Assembly: GCA_900465685.1 (NCBI GenBank)
Contig: UEGR01000013.1
Location: 186,001-250,000, forward strand
From: Hyphomicrobiales bacterium
GTDB lineage: Bacteria; Pseudomonadota; Alphaproteobacteria; Rhizobiales; Rhizobiaceae
Reading direction: 5' to 3'
Length of the DNA stretch: 64,000 nucleotides
Shown here: piece after piece, positions 35,410 through 47,551 of the stretch
How positions within the stretch are numbered: the stretch's first letter is position 1
How the letters are laid out: each line of letters starts with the position of its first letter
Program-made: the position numbers and the translations under genes
The notes under the pieces: model-generated
What the model was told of the DNA's origin: nothing
The model's input: only the letters and a program-made list of their open reading frames with translations
Databases searched by the model: none

Positions 35410-35522
35410 GCCATCGTGTATGCTTATTTTATAGCACTCTAATTTTTCTTGGTGACTTTGCTTGCCTTAAAGCAACTGCGCCCTACTCTCCTTACCTGTC
35501 CGATTGTGGCTTGGAGGGCAGT

Positions 35523-37214
35523 ATGCAGTGGCTTCAGTCCGTATTTGAGCAGTCACCGGAGATAGCATTATTTCTATCTCTGGCTGGCGGTTACGCGCTG
35601 GGAAAAATACATTTTGGGAAATTCCAGCTGGGTGGTGTGGCTGGCTCGCTGCTCGTGGCGGTTGTGATCAGCCAGGTGGGCGTTCACATAGATAATGGGG
35701 TGAAGGCAGTGCTCTTCGCCCTTTTCATTTATGCTGTCGGTTTTGATAGCGGCCCGCAATTCTTTCGGTCGCTTGGGCGTCAATCTCTTCGCGAGATTGC
35801 GATGGCCGCAGTGCTGGCCATCAGCGGATTGGTGACGGTCGTTGTCCTGGCGCGAATATTCGGCCTCGACAAGGGTCTTGCAGCCGGCATTGCCGCAGGG
35901 GGCCTGACACAGTCAGCCATCATTGGCACCGCCAGTTCGGCGATTTCGAAACTTGGCCTTGCCGCCGACGAAGTTCAGCGATTACAGGCCAATGTCGCGG
36001 TGGGGTACGCTGTTACCTATATTTTCGGGTCTTTTGGCGCGATCCTCGTTTGCGTCAATCTGTTGCCGAAATTTATGGGACGGACTATTCGTGACGACGC
36101 CATCAAGGCGGAAGCGGAGCTTTTGGCGGGTATCCGGTTGCTCGGCCCCAATGAGCAGGAAGCTGCGCCTGACCTTGTCGGGCGTATCTATCAGGTAGAC
36201 AAAGCTGCCGGAAAAACCGTCGCTGAAATCGAGGCCAAGACCTCAATCGACAACTCCATCACGGTCGAGCGCGTCAAACGCGCAAACAAGATCATCGGTG
36301 TGTCACCGGATTTGAAGCTGGAAGCCAATGATATCGTGCTGATTGTAGGACGCCGCACCGGCGTTGTCACATTGGGCAATGAAGTTGGCTCCGAGCTGCA
36401 ATCATCCGATGGCATGGATGTGATCGTCGCTATACGCGATGTGACGATCACCGCTCCGGAGTTCGTCGGCAAGTCAGTCGCAGACATCAAACAGCATATC
36501 AGCTCGGAACTTCGTCACGGCATTTACGTGATTGGCGTCAAGCGAGCCGATAAGCCGCTTCCGCTCAAAACCGACACCGTTATTGCTGCTGGGGACGTCG
36601 TTTCTCTTTACGGTACGGATCAGGATTTGCAGCGTGTTGCCAGCTCTATCGGGCCGGTTATCGTTGTCAGCGACAAGACGGATTTTGTCTTCCATGGTCT
36701 TGGAATTGCTGTCGGTCTTTTGATCGGTCTCGCTGTCATTCGTCTGGGCTCCATTCCGTTGACGCTTGGAAGCGGGGGCGGGGCCCTTTTGTCAGGTCTG
36801 CTGTTCGGCTGGTATCGCAGTCGCAACATGGCTATCGGCAATATGCCAACCGCAGCTTCGACGCTTCTCCGCGATCTCGGTCTTGCCGGTTTCGTGGCCG
36901 TTGTTGGCCTCCAGTCGGGGTTGCAAGCGGTTCAGACGATCGTCAGCAGCGGTCTGTCGATTTTCCTGATCGGCGTTGTCGTGACCATTCTCCCGCTCAT
37001 CATCACCATGCTGTTTGGCCGCTATGTTCTCAAATACGACAACGTAGCCGTCTTTGCCGGTGCGCTGTCCGGTTCGCGCAGCGCAAACCCGGCCTTTGGC
37101 GAGATATTGGACAAAGCCGGTAACTCGATACCAACCACCCCTTTCGCAATCACCTATGCACTTGCCAACGTGTTCCTGACCTTGCTCGGGCCACTGGTAG
37201 TCGCGTTTTCCTGA
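35523..37214 (+). CDS. aspT: Aspartate:alanine antiporter, AspT family
   Basis: A 563-residue membrane protein with two hydrophobic halves around a hydrophilic core. The core has two TrkA-C domains (about 210-290 and 295-380; e.g. GVSPDLKLEANDIVLIVG). This is the layout of AspT/YidE antiporters. It exchanges aspartate for alanine. ATG 35523 has GGAGGG upstream; an in-frame TTG at 35511 lies before that site. The decarboxylase follows by 10 bp, as in the known aspD-aspT systems. Confidence 0.88.
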   Translation: MQWLQSVFEQSPEIALFLSLAGGYALGKIHFGKFQLGGVAGSLLVAVVISQVGVHIDNGVKAVLFALFIYAVGFDSGPQFFRSLGRQSLREIAMAAVLAISGLVTVVVLARIFGLDKGLAAGIAAGGLTQSAIIGTASSAISKLGLAADEVQRLQANVAVGYAVTYIFGSFGAILVCVNLLPKFMGRTIRDDAIKAEAELLAGIRLLGPNEQEAAPDLVGRIYQVDKAAGKTVAEIEAKTSIDNSITVERVKRANKIIGVSPDLKLEANDIVLIVGRRTGVVTLGNEVGSELQSSDGMDVIVAIRDVTITAPEFVGKSVADIKQHISSELRHGIYVIGVKRADKPLPLKTDTVIAAGDVVSLYGTDQDLQRVASSIGPVIVVSDKTDFVFHGLGIAVGLLIGLAVIRLGSIPLTLGSGGGALLSGLLFGWYRSRNMAIGNMPTAASTLLRDLGLAGFVAVVGLQSGLQAVQTIVSSGLSIFLIGVVVTILPLIITMLFGRYVLKYDNVAVFAGALSGSRSANPAFGEILDKAGNSIPTTPFAITYALANVFLTLLGPLVVAFS

Positions 37215-37221
37215 GGAATAG

Positions 37222-38820
<1,599 letters not shown>

Positions 38821-38863
38821 TCGGGTGCGGCTTGGCCTTGAGTCAACGCTGCCTTTTGAAACA

Positions 38864-38898
38864 AAAACGCCGATCTGTTTCACGCAGATCGGCGTTTT
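38864..38898. terminator. Intrinsic terminator after aspD
   Basis: AAAACGCCGATCTG (38864-38877), loop TTTCACG, CAGATCGGCGTTTT (38885-38898): a perfect 14-bp stem ending in T4 on the plus strand. It is symmetric and could work on both strands. Confidence 0.9.
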
Positions 38899-39032
38899 CA
38901 TGAGGCGCCTTCAATTCATCATACAAATTACAACGAAATAGACGATAACACTGATAACTCGTATCACCTGACTTGTGAGCGCTCTGCGGGCCTGCTACCA
39001 CAGGATTACGGAAAACAATGTGCAGGACCGCG

Positions 39033-39764
39033 ATGATGGCAACAAGAAGCAATGAAACATCCGCCCGTCCTGCGGGCAATCTCGTTGTCAAAGTCAGTGG
39101 CGAGTTGAAAAAACTGATCCAGTCCGGTGAGTTCAAGCCGGGAATGAAACTGCCTAGCGAAGCAAAGCTGACCGAAGCCTATGGGGTTAGCCGCACGGTT
39201 ATTCGCGAGGCGGTGGCTGCCCTGCGTGCCGACGGGCTCGTCGAGGCCCGACAGGGAGCCGGGGTTTTTGTGCTAGAGGCGCAATCAGCTGAAACCTTGC
39301 CGTTTCATAACCTCGATTATGACCGGGTTTCATCGGTTATTGAGCTGCTTGAGCTGCGCACAGGCGTAGAGGTAGAGGCTGCAGGACTTGCGGCGCTGCG
39401 CCGCTCCCCGCAGCAGGAAGAGGCTATCATCAATTGCCATCGGCAAGTACTCACTTGCCTGGAAGCTGGGCTCCCGACAGCGGAGGCGGATTTCGCATTG
39501 CATCTGGCGATTGCTGACGCGGCCAACAATCCTCGCTTTCGCGAGTTCCTGACGATGATCGGTAGCGGTGTTATTCCGCGTGCGGCTTTACAATCCCAGT
39601 CAGATACGAATTCAGCCGATTATATCGCGCGTATTCATGATGAGCATTCCCAGATCATCGAGGCCATTTCCAATGGTGATGAAGAGGCTGCACGGTCGGC
39701 AATGCGGCGGCATTTGAAGGGGAGCCAGATGCGATACCGCAGCATTCTCAGACAAGTTCGCTCT

Positions 39765-39773
<9 letters not shown>
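39033..39773 (+). CDS. GntR-family regulator, FadR/FCD subfamily
   Basis: A 246-residue protein. The winged HTH is KLPSEAKLTEAYGVSRTVIREAVAALRADGLVEARQGAGVFV. The C-terminal FCD domain has FALHLAIADAANNPRF with the metal-binding His pattern. ATG 39033 is chosen for the AGGA 5 bases upstream; ATG 39018 is possible. It directly precedes kdgD, and its stop codon lies inside the palindrome before kdgD, so it likely controls sugar-acid catabolism. Confidence 0.88.
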
Positions 39774-40766
<993 letters not shown>

Positions 40767-40780
40767 GCGATCAAAAGGAA

Positions 40781-40811
40781 AAACCGCGGGTCCAAGCCCC
40801 GCGGTTTCTTT
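40781..40811 (+). terminator. Intrinsic terminator after kdgD
   Basis: AAACCGCGG (40781-40789) pairs with CCGCGGTTT (40799-40807), followed by CTTT. It lies 15 bp after the kdgD stop. Confidence 0.8.
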
Positions 40812-40826
40812 ATAAGATGCAATAAA

Positions 40827-40858
40827 GGCCGCGTTTACAGTGACGCGGCCATTTTTTT
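40827..40858. terminator. Hairpin overlapping the aminotransferase C-terminus
   Basis: GGCCGCGT (40827-40834) pairs with ACGCGGCC (40843-40850). A T7 run follows on the plus strand, making a second terminator for kdgD-side transcripts. The right arm is also the coding sequence for the last residues of the convergent aminotransferase. Confidence 0.7.
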
Positions 40859-42034
40859 CAGGCGTTCACAGGCCTTGGTCAGTTCTGCTTCAGAAGCGGC
40901 AATCGATAAGCGGATGAAGCCGGGCGCGCCAAAAGCGACACCAGGCACGCTGGATACGCCAAAATCATTGAGCAGATATCCCGCAACATCAGTGTCGCTT
41001 TCTAACGTCGCGCCTGTGGGGGTCGTCTTGCCAATCAGTCTGCTGACACCGATGAACGCATAAAACGCGCCGTCCGGCTGGCGGAAGTCAATATTGGGTA
41101 TTTCCGACAGATAGGTCGCGACAAGATCGGCGCGACGACGAAAAGTCTGGGCTGCTTCCTGCACGAAACTCTGGTCGCCATCGAGTGCGGCTTTTGCGGC
41201 CGCCTGCGCAATGCTGCAAACGGATGTGACGCTTTGCGACTGCATCTTGTTGATTGCTGCAATGAGCGCCTTTGGACCTGCCGCATAGCCAACTCGCCAG
41301 CCCGTCATCGCGTAGGCTTTCGAAACGCCGTTGACGATGAGAGTTCGTTCCCGCAATTGCGGGCAGACGCTGCCGAAGGAAACGAAGGGATGGTCGCGTA
41401 GCAAGATGTGCTCGTAAATCTCATCGGAAAGGATGAGAATGCCAGGGTGTTTTTCCAGTGCTGTCGCGAGCGCCTGATATTCCGCAGCGCTGTAGATCGC
41501 GCCGGTGGGATTGGATGGTGAGTTCAGCATTAGCCAGCGCGTGCGTTGTGTGATGGCCTTTTCCAGTTGTTGGACCGTCAGTTTGAAATCATCTTGTGGT
41601 CCGCATTCAACATAGACCGGCGTGCCGCCATGCAAGGAAACGATATCGCCATAAGAAACCCAGCAAGGTGTGGGGATAACCACTTCGTCACCCGGTTCGA
41701 GGGTGGCGAGGAACGCATCGAACAAGATCTGTTTCGCGCCATTGGCAACGGTCAGCTCTTCTGGTGAAAAATCGAGATCATTGTCACGCTTGAACTTGGC
41801 GATAATCGCGGCACGAAGCGCTTCGGTTCCAGCTGCTGCTCCGTAACGAACACCGCCAGCATTGATTGCTGTGCAGGCAGCATCCAGAACATGGCGCGGC
41901 GGTTCAAAATCCGGCTCGCCCAGCGACAAATCGATAATGTCTCGCCCCTCGGCACGCAGTTTTTTGGCGGCCATCGAAACAGCCATGCTCGGCGATGACT
42001 GGATGTCCGCCGATCTTCTATTTTCATATTGCAT
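40835..42034 (-). CDS. Pyridoxal-phosphate aminotransferase, aspartate/aromatic type (class I)
   Basis: A 399-residue enzyme. It shows IIDLSLGEPDFEPP, ANGAKQILFDAFLATL, LNSPSNPTGAIY, ILSDEIYEHI, the PLP lysine in VNGVSKAYAMTGWRVG, and the C-terminal GFIRLSIAASE. The class (AspC/PatA-like, as in rhizobial AatA) transfers amino groups from aspartate or related donors. ATG 42034 is used because the frame further upstream runs through the terminator hairpin of the hyuB gene. Confidence 0.88.
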   Translation of the reverse strand: MQYENRRSADIQSSPSMAVSMAAKKLRAEGRDIIDLSLGEPDFEPPRHVLDAACTAINAGGVRYGAAAGTEALRAAIIAKFKRDNDLDFSPEELTVANGAKQILFDAFLATLEPGDEVVIPTPCWVSYGDIVSLHGGTPVYVECGPQDDFKLTVQQLEKAITQRTRWLMLNSPSNPTGAIYSAAEYQALATALEKHPGILILSDEIYEHILLRDHPFVSFGSVCPQLRERTLIVNGVSKAYAMTGWRVGYAAGPKALIAAINKMQSQSVTSVCSIAQAAAKAALDGDQSFVQEAAQTFRRRADLVATYLSEIPNIDFRQPDGAFYAFIGVSRLIGKTTPTGATLESDTDVAGYLLNDFGVSSVPGVAFGAPGFIRLSIAASEAELTKACERLKKMAASL

Positions 42035-42060
42035 TGGAATGCTCTTGTTTGTGGATCGGG

Positions 42061-42091
42061 AAAAAGGAGAAGCCGCCCTAAAGGCGGCTTC
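42061..42091 (-). terminator. Intrinsic terminator of the ridA-hyuAB operon
   Basis: Read on the minus strand: GAAGCCGCC, loop TTTAG, GGCGGCTTC, then TCCTTTTT. The perfect 9-bp stem with T-run lies 17 bp after the hyuB stop. Confidence 0.88.
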
Positions 42092-42107
42092 TGACATGAT
42101 CTGGGGG

Positions 42108-43745
42108 TCAACCATTCACGACATAATCGAATTCTCTGTCGCGCTGTTTGGCATCCGGGCACCGTTCATCCGCAGCGCCATAGCCGCCGCCGCCCGGCAA
42201 TTGCAGGATCAGCCTGCGTCCTGCTGGGACATGCTGACGGCCCTTGGCATTGAGCACCGAACCATCATCGAGCAGGACCGCGCCTGGCGCGCCGTTCTCG
42301 CCACCTTCACGCCCGCGTGGCGGATGTTTGATGCGATCGAACATGGCATTGAAGTAGATCTCATGTCCGTCAGTCGGCGCAATCTCGACAACCTGACCAA
42401 GCCCGCCACGGAATTTTCCGGCGCCGCCGGAACCGTCGCGCAATTCCTTGCGCCAGAAAATAACCGGGCCGACATGTTCCGTTGCCTCAATGGACATCGA
42501 ATGAACACCGCTTGGAAAAGCGGTGGCGCTCAGCCCGTCGAGATGGGACCGGGCACCGGCTCCACCGCTGTTGAACAGAAGAACCTCGGCTCGCTGGCCG
42601 CCATCTTTTGGCGCCTTGTCGCCGGAAAGCGGACGCGCACTAACATGAAGGTTCCAAAGCGCGCCTGAGCCTTCCGCCGGTACTCGACCGGGCAGCATCT
42701 TATGGACAGCACCAAGCACTGCATCGGGCACCAGATGGCCGAGCACGTGGCGGACCGAAACGGGGGCAGGGTGCTGCGCGTTCAAGATGCAATCTTTCGG
42801 AGCAATCACCTTGAAGGGAAGAAGCGATGCGTGATTGTTCGGGATCTCCGGCGCAATCGAGCATTTCAGGCCGTAACAGGCATAGGCAGCTGAATAAATC
42901 AGCGGGCAATTGATGCCTTTGGGGCTTGGCGCAGATGTGCCGTTGAAGTCCGCAAGTATGTGATCGGCATGGACGTCGATCCGTACCGCGATATCGATAG
43001 GATCGCCGTAGCCGTCAACCCGCATCACGTTGGAATAAGTGCCGTGCGGCAGTGCCGCCAGCTTCTCAAGCGTCGCGTCATAGCTGCGTTTGAAGATGAA
43101 TTCGGCCAGCCCTTCCAGATCGTCGAGCCGGAATTCATCCATCATGTCCATCAGGCGGCGATGACCGATTTCGTTGCAGGCGGCGAGGGAATAGACGTCG
43201 CCGACGACCTGATGGCTTTCGCGAACATTGTTGCGCAAAATGTTCACGAGATCTTTGTTGACCACCCCGCGTTCAGCGAATTTCATGATCGGCACAAAGA
43301 TGCCTTCCTCATAAACTTCGTTTGCATCGGGGCCAAAACCCCGTCCGCCCACATCCACCACATGGGCGGTGCAAGCGAAGAAGCCTGTCAGCGCACCGTC
43401 GCGAAAGCTTGGTGAGACGACGGTGAAATCGTGCAGGTGGCCGGTGCCTTTCCACGGGTCGTTGGTGATGTAGACATCACCTTCGAAGATATTCTCCCGC
43501 CCGATATCGTTGATGAAATGGCCAACGGCTTCCGCCATTGCATTCACATGGCCGGGCGTGCCGGTTACGGCCTGTGCGATCATCTGTCCGGCGCGATTGA
43601 ACACGCCAGCTGAAAGATCGCCGGATTCACGCACACTGGTGCTGAAGGCTGTACGAATGAGCGTTACGGCCTGTTCTTCGACGACTGAGATCAGGCGGTT
43701 CCACATGATCTGCATGTGGACATCGGAAATAGGTTTCACTGACAT
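42108..43745 (-). CDS. hyuB: Hydantoinase B / 5-oxoprolinase beta-type subunit
   Basis: A 545-residue protein. Family marks are IMWNRLISVVEEQAVTLIRTAFSTSVRESGDLSAGVF, AQAVTGTPGHVNAMAEAV, YITNDPWKGTGHLHDFTVVSP and DFNGTSAPSPKGINCPL, with a Gly-rich end (LQLPGGGGYG). With HyuA it forms an ATP-dependent enzyme that opens hydantoin, N-methylhydantoin or 5-oxoproline rings. It is 12 bp after hyuA. Confidence 0.92.
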   Translation of the reverse strand: MSVKPISDVHMQIMWNRLISVVEEQAVTLIRTAFSTSVRESGDLSAGVFNRAGQMIAQAVTGTPGHVNAMAEAVGHFINDIGRENIFEGDVYITNDPWKGTGHLHDFTVVSPSFRDGALTGFFACTAHVVDVGGRGFGPDANEVYEEGIFVPIMKFAERGVVNKDLVNILRNNVRESHQVVGDVYSLAACNEIGHRRLMDMMDEFRLDDLEGLAEFIFKRSYDATLEKLAALPHGTYSNVMRVDGYGDPIDIAVRIDVHADHILADFNGTSAPSPKGINCPLIYSAAYACYGLKCSIAPEIPNNHASLLPFKVIAPKDCILNAQHPAPVSVRHVLGHLVPDAVLGAVHKMLPGRVPAEGSGALWNLHVSARPLSGDKAPKDGGQRAEVLLFNSGGAGARSHLDGLSATAFPSGVHSMSIEATEHVGPVIFWRKELRDGSGGAGKFRGGLGQVVEIAPTDGHEIYFNAMFDRIKHPPRGREGGENGAPGAVLLDDGSVLNAKGRQHVPAGRRLILQLPGGGGYGAADERCPDAKQRDREFDYVVNG

Positions 43746-43757
43746 GGGTAAACTCCT

Positions 43758-45845
43758 TCAGGCAGCCTTGGCGCGCAGCAACAGGCAACCATCGGTCTGC
43801 ATGATTGCTTCGCGGCTTGAGGTCACGATGGTCGATGTCTCGCGTTCCGTGATGACGGCTGGCCCGGCGATCCAGTCACCCGGTTTCATATCGCTGCGAT
43901 CAACCACGCTGGCATCAAGGAAACGTTCTTCGAGAACGTCGAACACCTTGCGCTGGCCGGATATTGTTGCGGTTGATTGTTTCGTCACAGGTTTGGCAGG
44001 GGTTGGTGCTGCGGCATCTGCGCTGGCGCGCAGCGACCAGCTGACAATTTCGACATCCAGCCCATCAATCACGCGACCGAAGAAACGTTCATAGCACTCA
44101 TCGAAAAGCGAGCTGAACAGTGAGGCGTCCGCTTGGGTATAATCACGAACTTCGATGGTGACCGGCACTTCCCATCCCTGACCGACATAGCGCATATAAG
44201 CGGTGCATTCGAGCGAAGGATTGGCGTTGGGTGCGCCTGAGCGCACGAAGGAGGTTGCTTCCTGCACCAGCTCGGCAATCACAGTATTGATCGCATTGGC
44301 GTCGAAGCGGCTGATGCGGCTATAAGCGCTGCGGACCGATTCAAAACCAAAAGGTGCACGCAGGAAGCCGATTGCAGAGCCGACACCGGCGCCAGGCGGG
44401 ATCAGCAGATCGTTGACACCAAGCTTTTCGCAAAGCCGTGCGGCATGAACCGGGGCCGCGCCGCCAAAGGCGATCATGGTGAACTCGGAAAGCTCCTTGC
44501 CATTTTCAACCGCATGCATGCGCGCGGCGTTGCTCATGTTTTCATCGACAACTTCGCTGAGGCCATAAGCCGAGGTTGCGATATCCGAACCCAGTTTGCT
44601 GCCAATATCTGCATCCATGGCGCTTTCGGATGCCGAGCGCGACAGTTTCATCGACCCGCCGGCAAAGCTGTCGGGATCAAGGCGACCAAGGATGACATCG
44701 GCGTCGGTCACGGTTGGGTTGACACCGCCCCGATCATAGCAAGCCGGTCCCGGTTCCGAACCTGCGCTATGAGGACCAACGCGGATTTGACGCATGGAAT
44801 CGACGGTTGCAATCGAGCCGCCGCCCGCGCCAATCTCGACCATTTCGATGACCGGGATAGAGATTGGCATGCCGCTGCCCTTCTTGAAGCGGTAGGTACG
44901 CGCCACTTCGAAGGTCTTCGACGTTTTCGGTGTCTGCTGTTCAATCAGGCAGATTTTCGCGGTAGTGCCGCCCATATCGTAGGACACGACCTGGTCAAGC
45001 TTGTGATTGGCTGCGATATGGGCTGCGAAAATCGCGCCGCCAGCCGGTCCGGATTCAAGCAGGCGAACGGGAAACTCAATGGCACTGTCGACGCTGATAA
45101 TGCCGCCGCCCGAGTGGATCATAAAGACCGGTGCAACAAGCCCTTCATCGTGAAGACGGCCTACCAGACGATTGAGGTAAGACGCCATCAAAGGTTTGAC
45201 ATAGGCATTGGCGCAAACGGTATTGAAGCGTTGAAATTCGCGCATCTGCGGCGAGACTTCCGACGAAATCGAGACGGAAAGATCAGGCTTCCTAGCCAGC
45301 AGCCGGTCACGGAAACGGCGCTCATGTTCGCCATTGAGATAGGAGTGGATGAAGCCGACGGCGATACTCTCATAGCCTTGCGCAATGATGCGATCGCAAA
45401 GCGCTTCCATCTCGCTCTCATCCAGAGGCTTGAGCACTTCGCCGCTTGCTCCCATGCGCTCATCAAGGACGAAACGGTCGCTACGGTCGACCAACGGGGC
45501 CGGGAGGACAATATCGAGATCATATTGCTCGAAGCGGCTTTCGGTGCGCATTTCGATCACGTCGCGAAAGCCTTTGGTCGTGACGAGCGCCGTTTTTGCA
45601 CCGCGACGCTCGATCAGGGCGTTTGTCGCAAGAGTGGTGCCATGGATCACCGTATCGATCTGGTTCAGCGCTATCCCGGCCTTTTCCGCAACCTCGCGAA
45701 TGGCTTTGACAATCGCATTTTCAGGGAACGCGTAATCGGTCAGAACCTTGGTTGAGTGCAGGGTTGAACCTACCTCCATCGCCACATCGGTGAAGGTTCC
45801 GCCAATGTCGACGCCAACCCTGATCAGTTTGCCATCTATCGTCAT
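43758..45845 (-). CDS. hyuA: Hydantoinase A / 5-oxoprolinase alpha-type subunit
   Basis: A 695-residue ATP-binding subunit. It begins IRVGVDIGGTFTDVAME (actin-like ATPase motif), with HGTTLATNALIERRG, SYDMGGTTAKICLIE, EIGAGGGSIATVD, GSEPGPACYDRGG and FGGAAPVHAARLCEKLG. ATG 45845 is preferred; the frame extends six codons to a TTG. The ligase-like hydrolysis needs HyuB. It is last but one in an operon with an amino-acid-type importer, so the substrate is imported. Confidence 0.92.
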   Translation of the reverse strand: MTIDGKLIRVGVDIGGTFTDVAMEVGSTLHSTKVLTDYAFPENAIVKAIREVAEKAGIALNQIDTVIHGTTLATNALIERRGAKTALVTTKGFRDVIEMRTESRFEQYDLDIVLPAPLVDRSDRFVLDERMGASGEVLKPLDESEMEALCDRIIAQGYESIAVGFIHSYLNGEHERRFRDRLLARKPDLSVSISSEVSPQMREFQRFNTVCANAYVKPLMASYLNRLVGRLHDEGLVAPVFMIHSGGGIISVDSAIEFPVRLLESGPAGGAIFAAHIAANHKLDQVVSYDMGGTTAKICLIEQQTPKTSKTFEVARTYRFKKGSGMPISIPVIEMVEIGAGGGSIATVDSMRQIRVGPHSAGSEPGPACYDRGGVNPTVTDADVILGRLDPDSFAGGSMKLSRSASESAMDADIGSKLGSDIATSAYGLSEVVDENMSNAARMHAVENGKELSEFTMIAFGGAAPVHAARLCEKLGVNDLLIPPGAGVGSAIGFLRAPFGFESVRSAYSRISRFDANAINTVIAELVQEATSFVRSGAPNANPSLECTAYMRYVGQGWEVPVTIEVRDYTQADASLFSSLFDECYERFFGRVIDGLDVEIVSWSLRASADAAAPTPAKPVTKQSTATISGQRKVFDVLEERFLDASVVDRSDMKPGDWIAGPAVITERETSTIVTSSREAIMQTDGCLLLRAKAA

Positions 45846-45932
45846 GTCTTGCCTAACTCCCAAGATCAGATTCTATGCGTTAAGTGCGGGGCCGGGCTGG
45901 AAGGCCACGGTTCAGGCACGTGTTTCTTCGTT

Positions 45933-45953
45933 CCGGCAGGCGGTGCCTGCCGG
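45933..45953 (-). terminator. Intercistronic stem-loop between binding protein and hyuA
   Basis: CCGGCAGGC, loop of three, GCCTGCCGG: a perfect 9-bp stem. It lies 70 bp downstream of the binding-protein stop (minus strand) with no T-run, so read-through into hyuAB is expected at a reduced level. Confidence 0.7.
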
Positions 45954-46022
45954 TTCATAAATGTTGTTTTGTGGTGTCTCGGCTAACTCGGAACGTTCAG
46001 ACGTTCACCAGTCAGTCTGTGG

Positions 46023-46862
46023 TTAGTTCTTGCCGGTGAAGTCCACTCCATCAAGGGTGGTCGGCAACTTTGCGCGATCCACACCAATCCACTTTTTGTA
46101 AAGACCGTCGAGTGAACCGTCCGCCGTATGGCGCGTGACAAAATCATTCAGATAGTCGAGCATTTCCTGATCGCCCTTGCGTACCGCCATTGCCTGGAAA
46201 TTGTCTGCGACCTTGTATTTGCGACCGTAGTTGCCGCTGTTGCCGGTCTTGTCGATCACCAGCCCATAGGTCACGCTGCCCAGAATAGCGTCAACCTGAC
46301 CGGACAGGAGCGCCTGTACGGTGGTCGCATCGTCATCGAAGCGCTTGATCTGCGTGTTGGCTGGAGCGACTTTCTTCAGGACCGGCTCGAAAACGCTGCC
46401 GCGATTGACGCCAATGATGTATTTGCCCAGATCGTCATTGCCCTTGATATCAACGTCGTTCTTACCCCAGACAGTGATGTCATTGGAGGAATAGGGAATG
46501 GCGAATTGAATGACCTTGGCGCGCTCTGGCGTGATGGTCATGGATGGAACGAGAAAATCGACCATGCCATTGGTGAGAAGCGGAATACGGTTCTGACCGG
46601 TAATGCGCTCGAACTTGATCTGAACGCCCAGTTCCTTGGCGATCAGGTCAGCAACATCGACGTCATAGCCTCCATTTTTGCCGTTCTCATCGATAAAGCC
46701 CCATGGAAACTGGTCCATCTGCACACCGATGGTAACGGTGCCCTTGGCCTTGATTTCCTCGGGCGTAGCGGCGCTAGCCGCCGTGGCGATGCACACGGAT
46801 GCGAGCAGACCGAACGCGAAGCCGAGCGAAGCCTTGGAACGAGCGAAACTTGAATTGAACAT
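46023..46862 (-). CDS. Amino-acid ABC transporter binding protein (family 3)
   Basis: A 279-residue periplasmic protein. A Sec signal runs through GFAFGLLASVCIATAASA. The mature part has GTVTIGVQMDQFPWGFIDENGKNGGYDVDVADLIAKELG and FLVPSMTITPERAKVIQF, classic for glutamine/histidine-type binding proteins. ATG 46862 has AGAGG upstream. It should bind the hydantoin, 5-oxoproline or amino acid processed by HyuAB. Confidence 0.9.
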   Translation of the reverse strand: MFNSSFARSKASLGFAFGLLASVCIATAASAATPEEIKAKGTVTIGVQMDQFPWGFIDENGKNGGYDVDVADLIAKELGVQIKFERITGQNRIPLLTNGMVDFLVPSMTITPERAKVIQFAIPYSSNDITVWGKNDVDIKGNDDLGKYIIGVNRGSVFEPVLKKVAPANTQIKRFDDDATTVQALLSGQVDAILGSVTYGLVIDKTGNSGNYGRKYKVADNFQAMAVRKGDQEMLDYLNDFVTRHTADGSLDGLYKKWIGVDRAKLPTTLDGVDFTGKN

Positions 46863-46891
46863 GTTCTTACCTCTGGTTGTTTTATTGTTAT

Positions 46892-47542
46892 TCAACGGGA
46901 CGCATTCAGGCGCTTTTCGATACGGGCGCTGTAATAGGTGAGCGGAATGCAGATCACGAAGTAGACAAGGCCGACAGCGCCGTAGACTTTGAGCGGCTCG
47001 AAGGTGATGTTCGCCATCAGCTGACCCGAGCGTGTGAGTTCGGTCAGGCCCAGCAGAGCCGCAAGGGCGGTGCCCTTGATCAGATTGACGAGAAAGCCAA
47101 TCGTTGCGGGCAGGCCGATGCGAAAGGCTTGGGGAAGCACGACATCCGACATGCGGCGGACATAGCCGATACCAAGCGCGCGGGCCGCTTCATCCTGCCC
47201 TGCCGATACAGCCTCGATGCTGCCCCGCCAGATTTCACCGAGAAATGCACTGGTATGGAGCGAAAGACCGATAATGAGCGCGACCCAGACGTCGACACGA
47301 ATGCCGAGCAATGGCAGGCCGAAATAGACGAAGAATAGCTGGATCAGCAGCGGTGTGCCCTGAAAGATCTGGATATATGTCGCCATGAAATAGCGAAGCC
47401 ATTTCTTGTTGCTGGTGCGTCCAAGGGCCACGATGAGACCACAGGCACCACCGAAGACGAAGGCGAGGAGTGACAGGATTACTGTCCAGCGAGCCCCTTC
47501 AAGAATGAACAGGAATTCTGCAAAGCCGAAACTGCGTATCAT
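46892..47542 (-). CDS. Amino-acid ABC transporter permease
   Basis: A 216-residue HisM/GlnP-type permease with about five helices. The EAA loop is EAARALGIGYVRRMSDVVLPQAFRIGLP, and SLHTSAFLGEIWRGSIEAVSAGQ is typical. It pairs with the adjacent permease as a heterodimer. Confidence 0.9.
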   Translation of the reverse strand: MIRSFGFAEFLFILEGARWTVILSLLAFVFGGACGLIVALGRTSNKKWLRYFMATYIQIFQGTPLLIQLFFVYFGLPLLGIRVDVWVALIIGLSLHTSAFLGEIWRGSIEAVSAGQDEAARALGIGYVRRMSDVVLPQAFRIGLPATIGFLVNLIKGTALAALLGLTELTRSGQLMANITFEPLKVYGAVGLVYFVICIPLTYYSARIEKRLNASR

Positions 47543-47551
47543 CGGTCTGCC

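Noticed and set aside
44445-45755. Long plus-strand open frame (436 codons) opposite hyuA
   Set aside because: Antisense to hyuA, rich in His/Arg/Asp from reversed codons, with no domain and no ribosome site.
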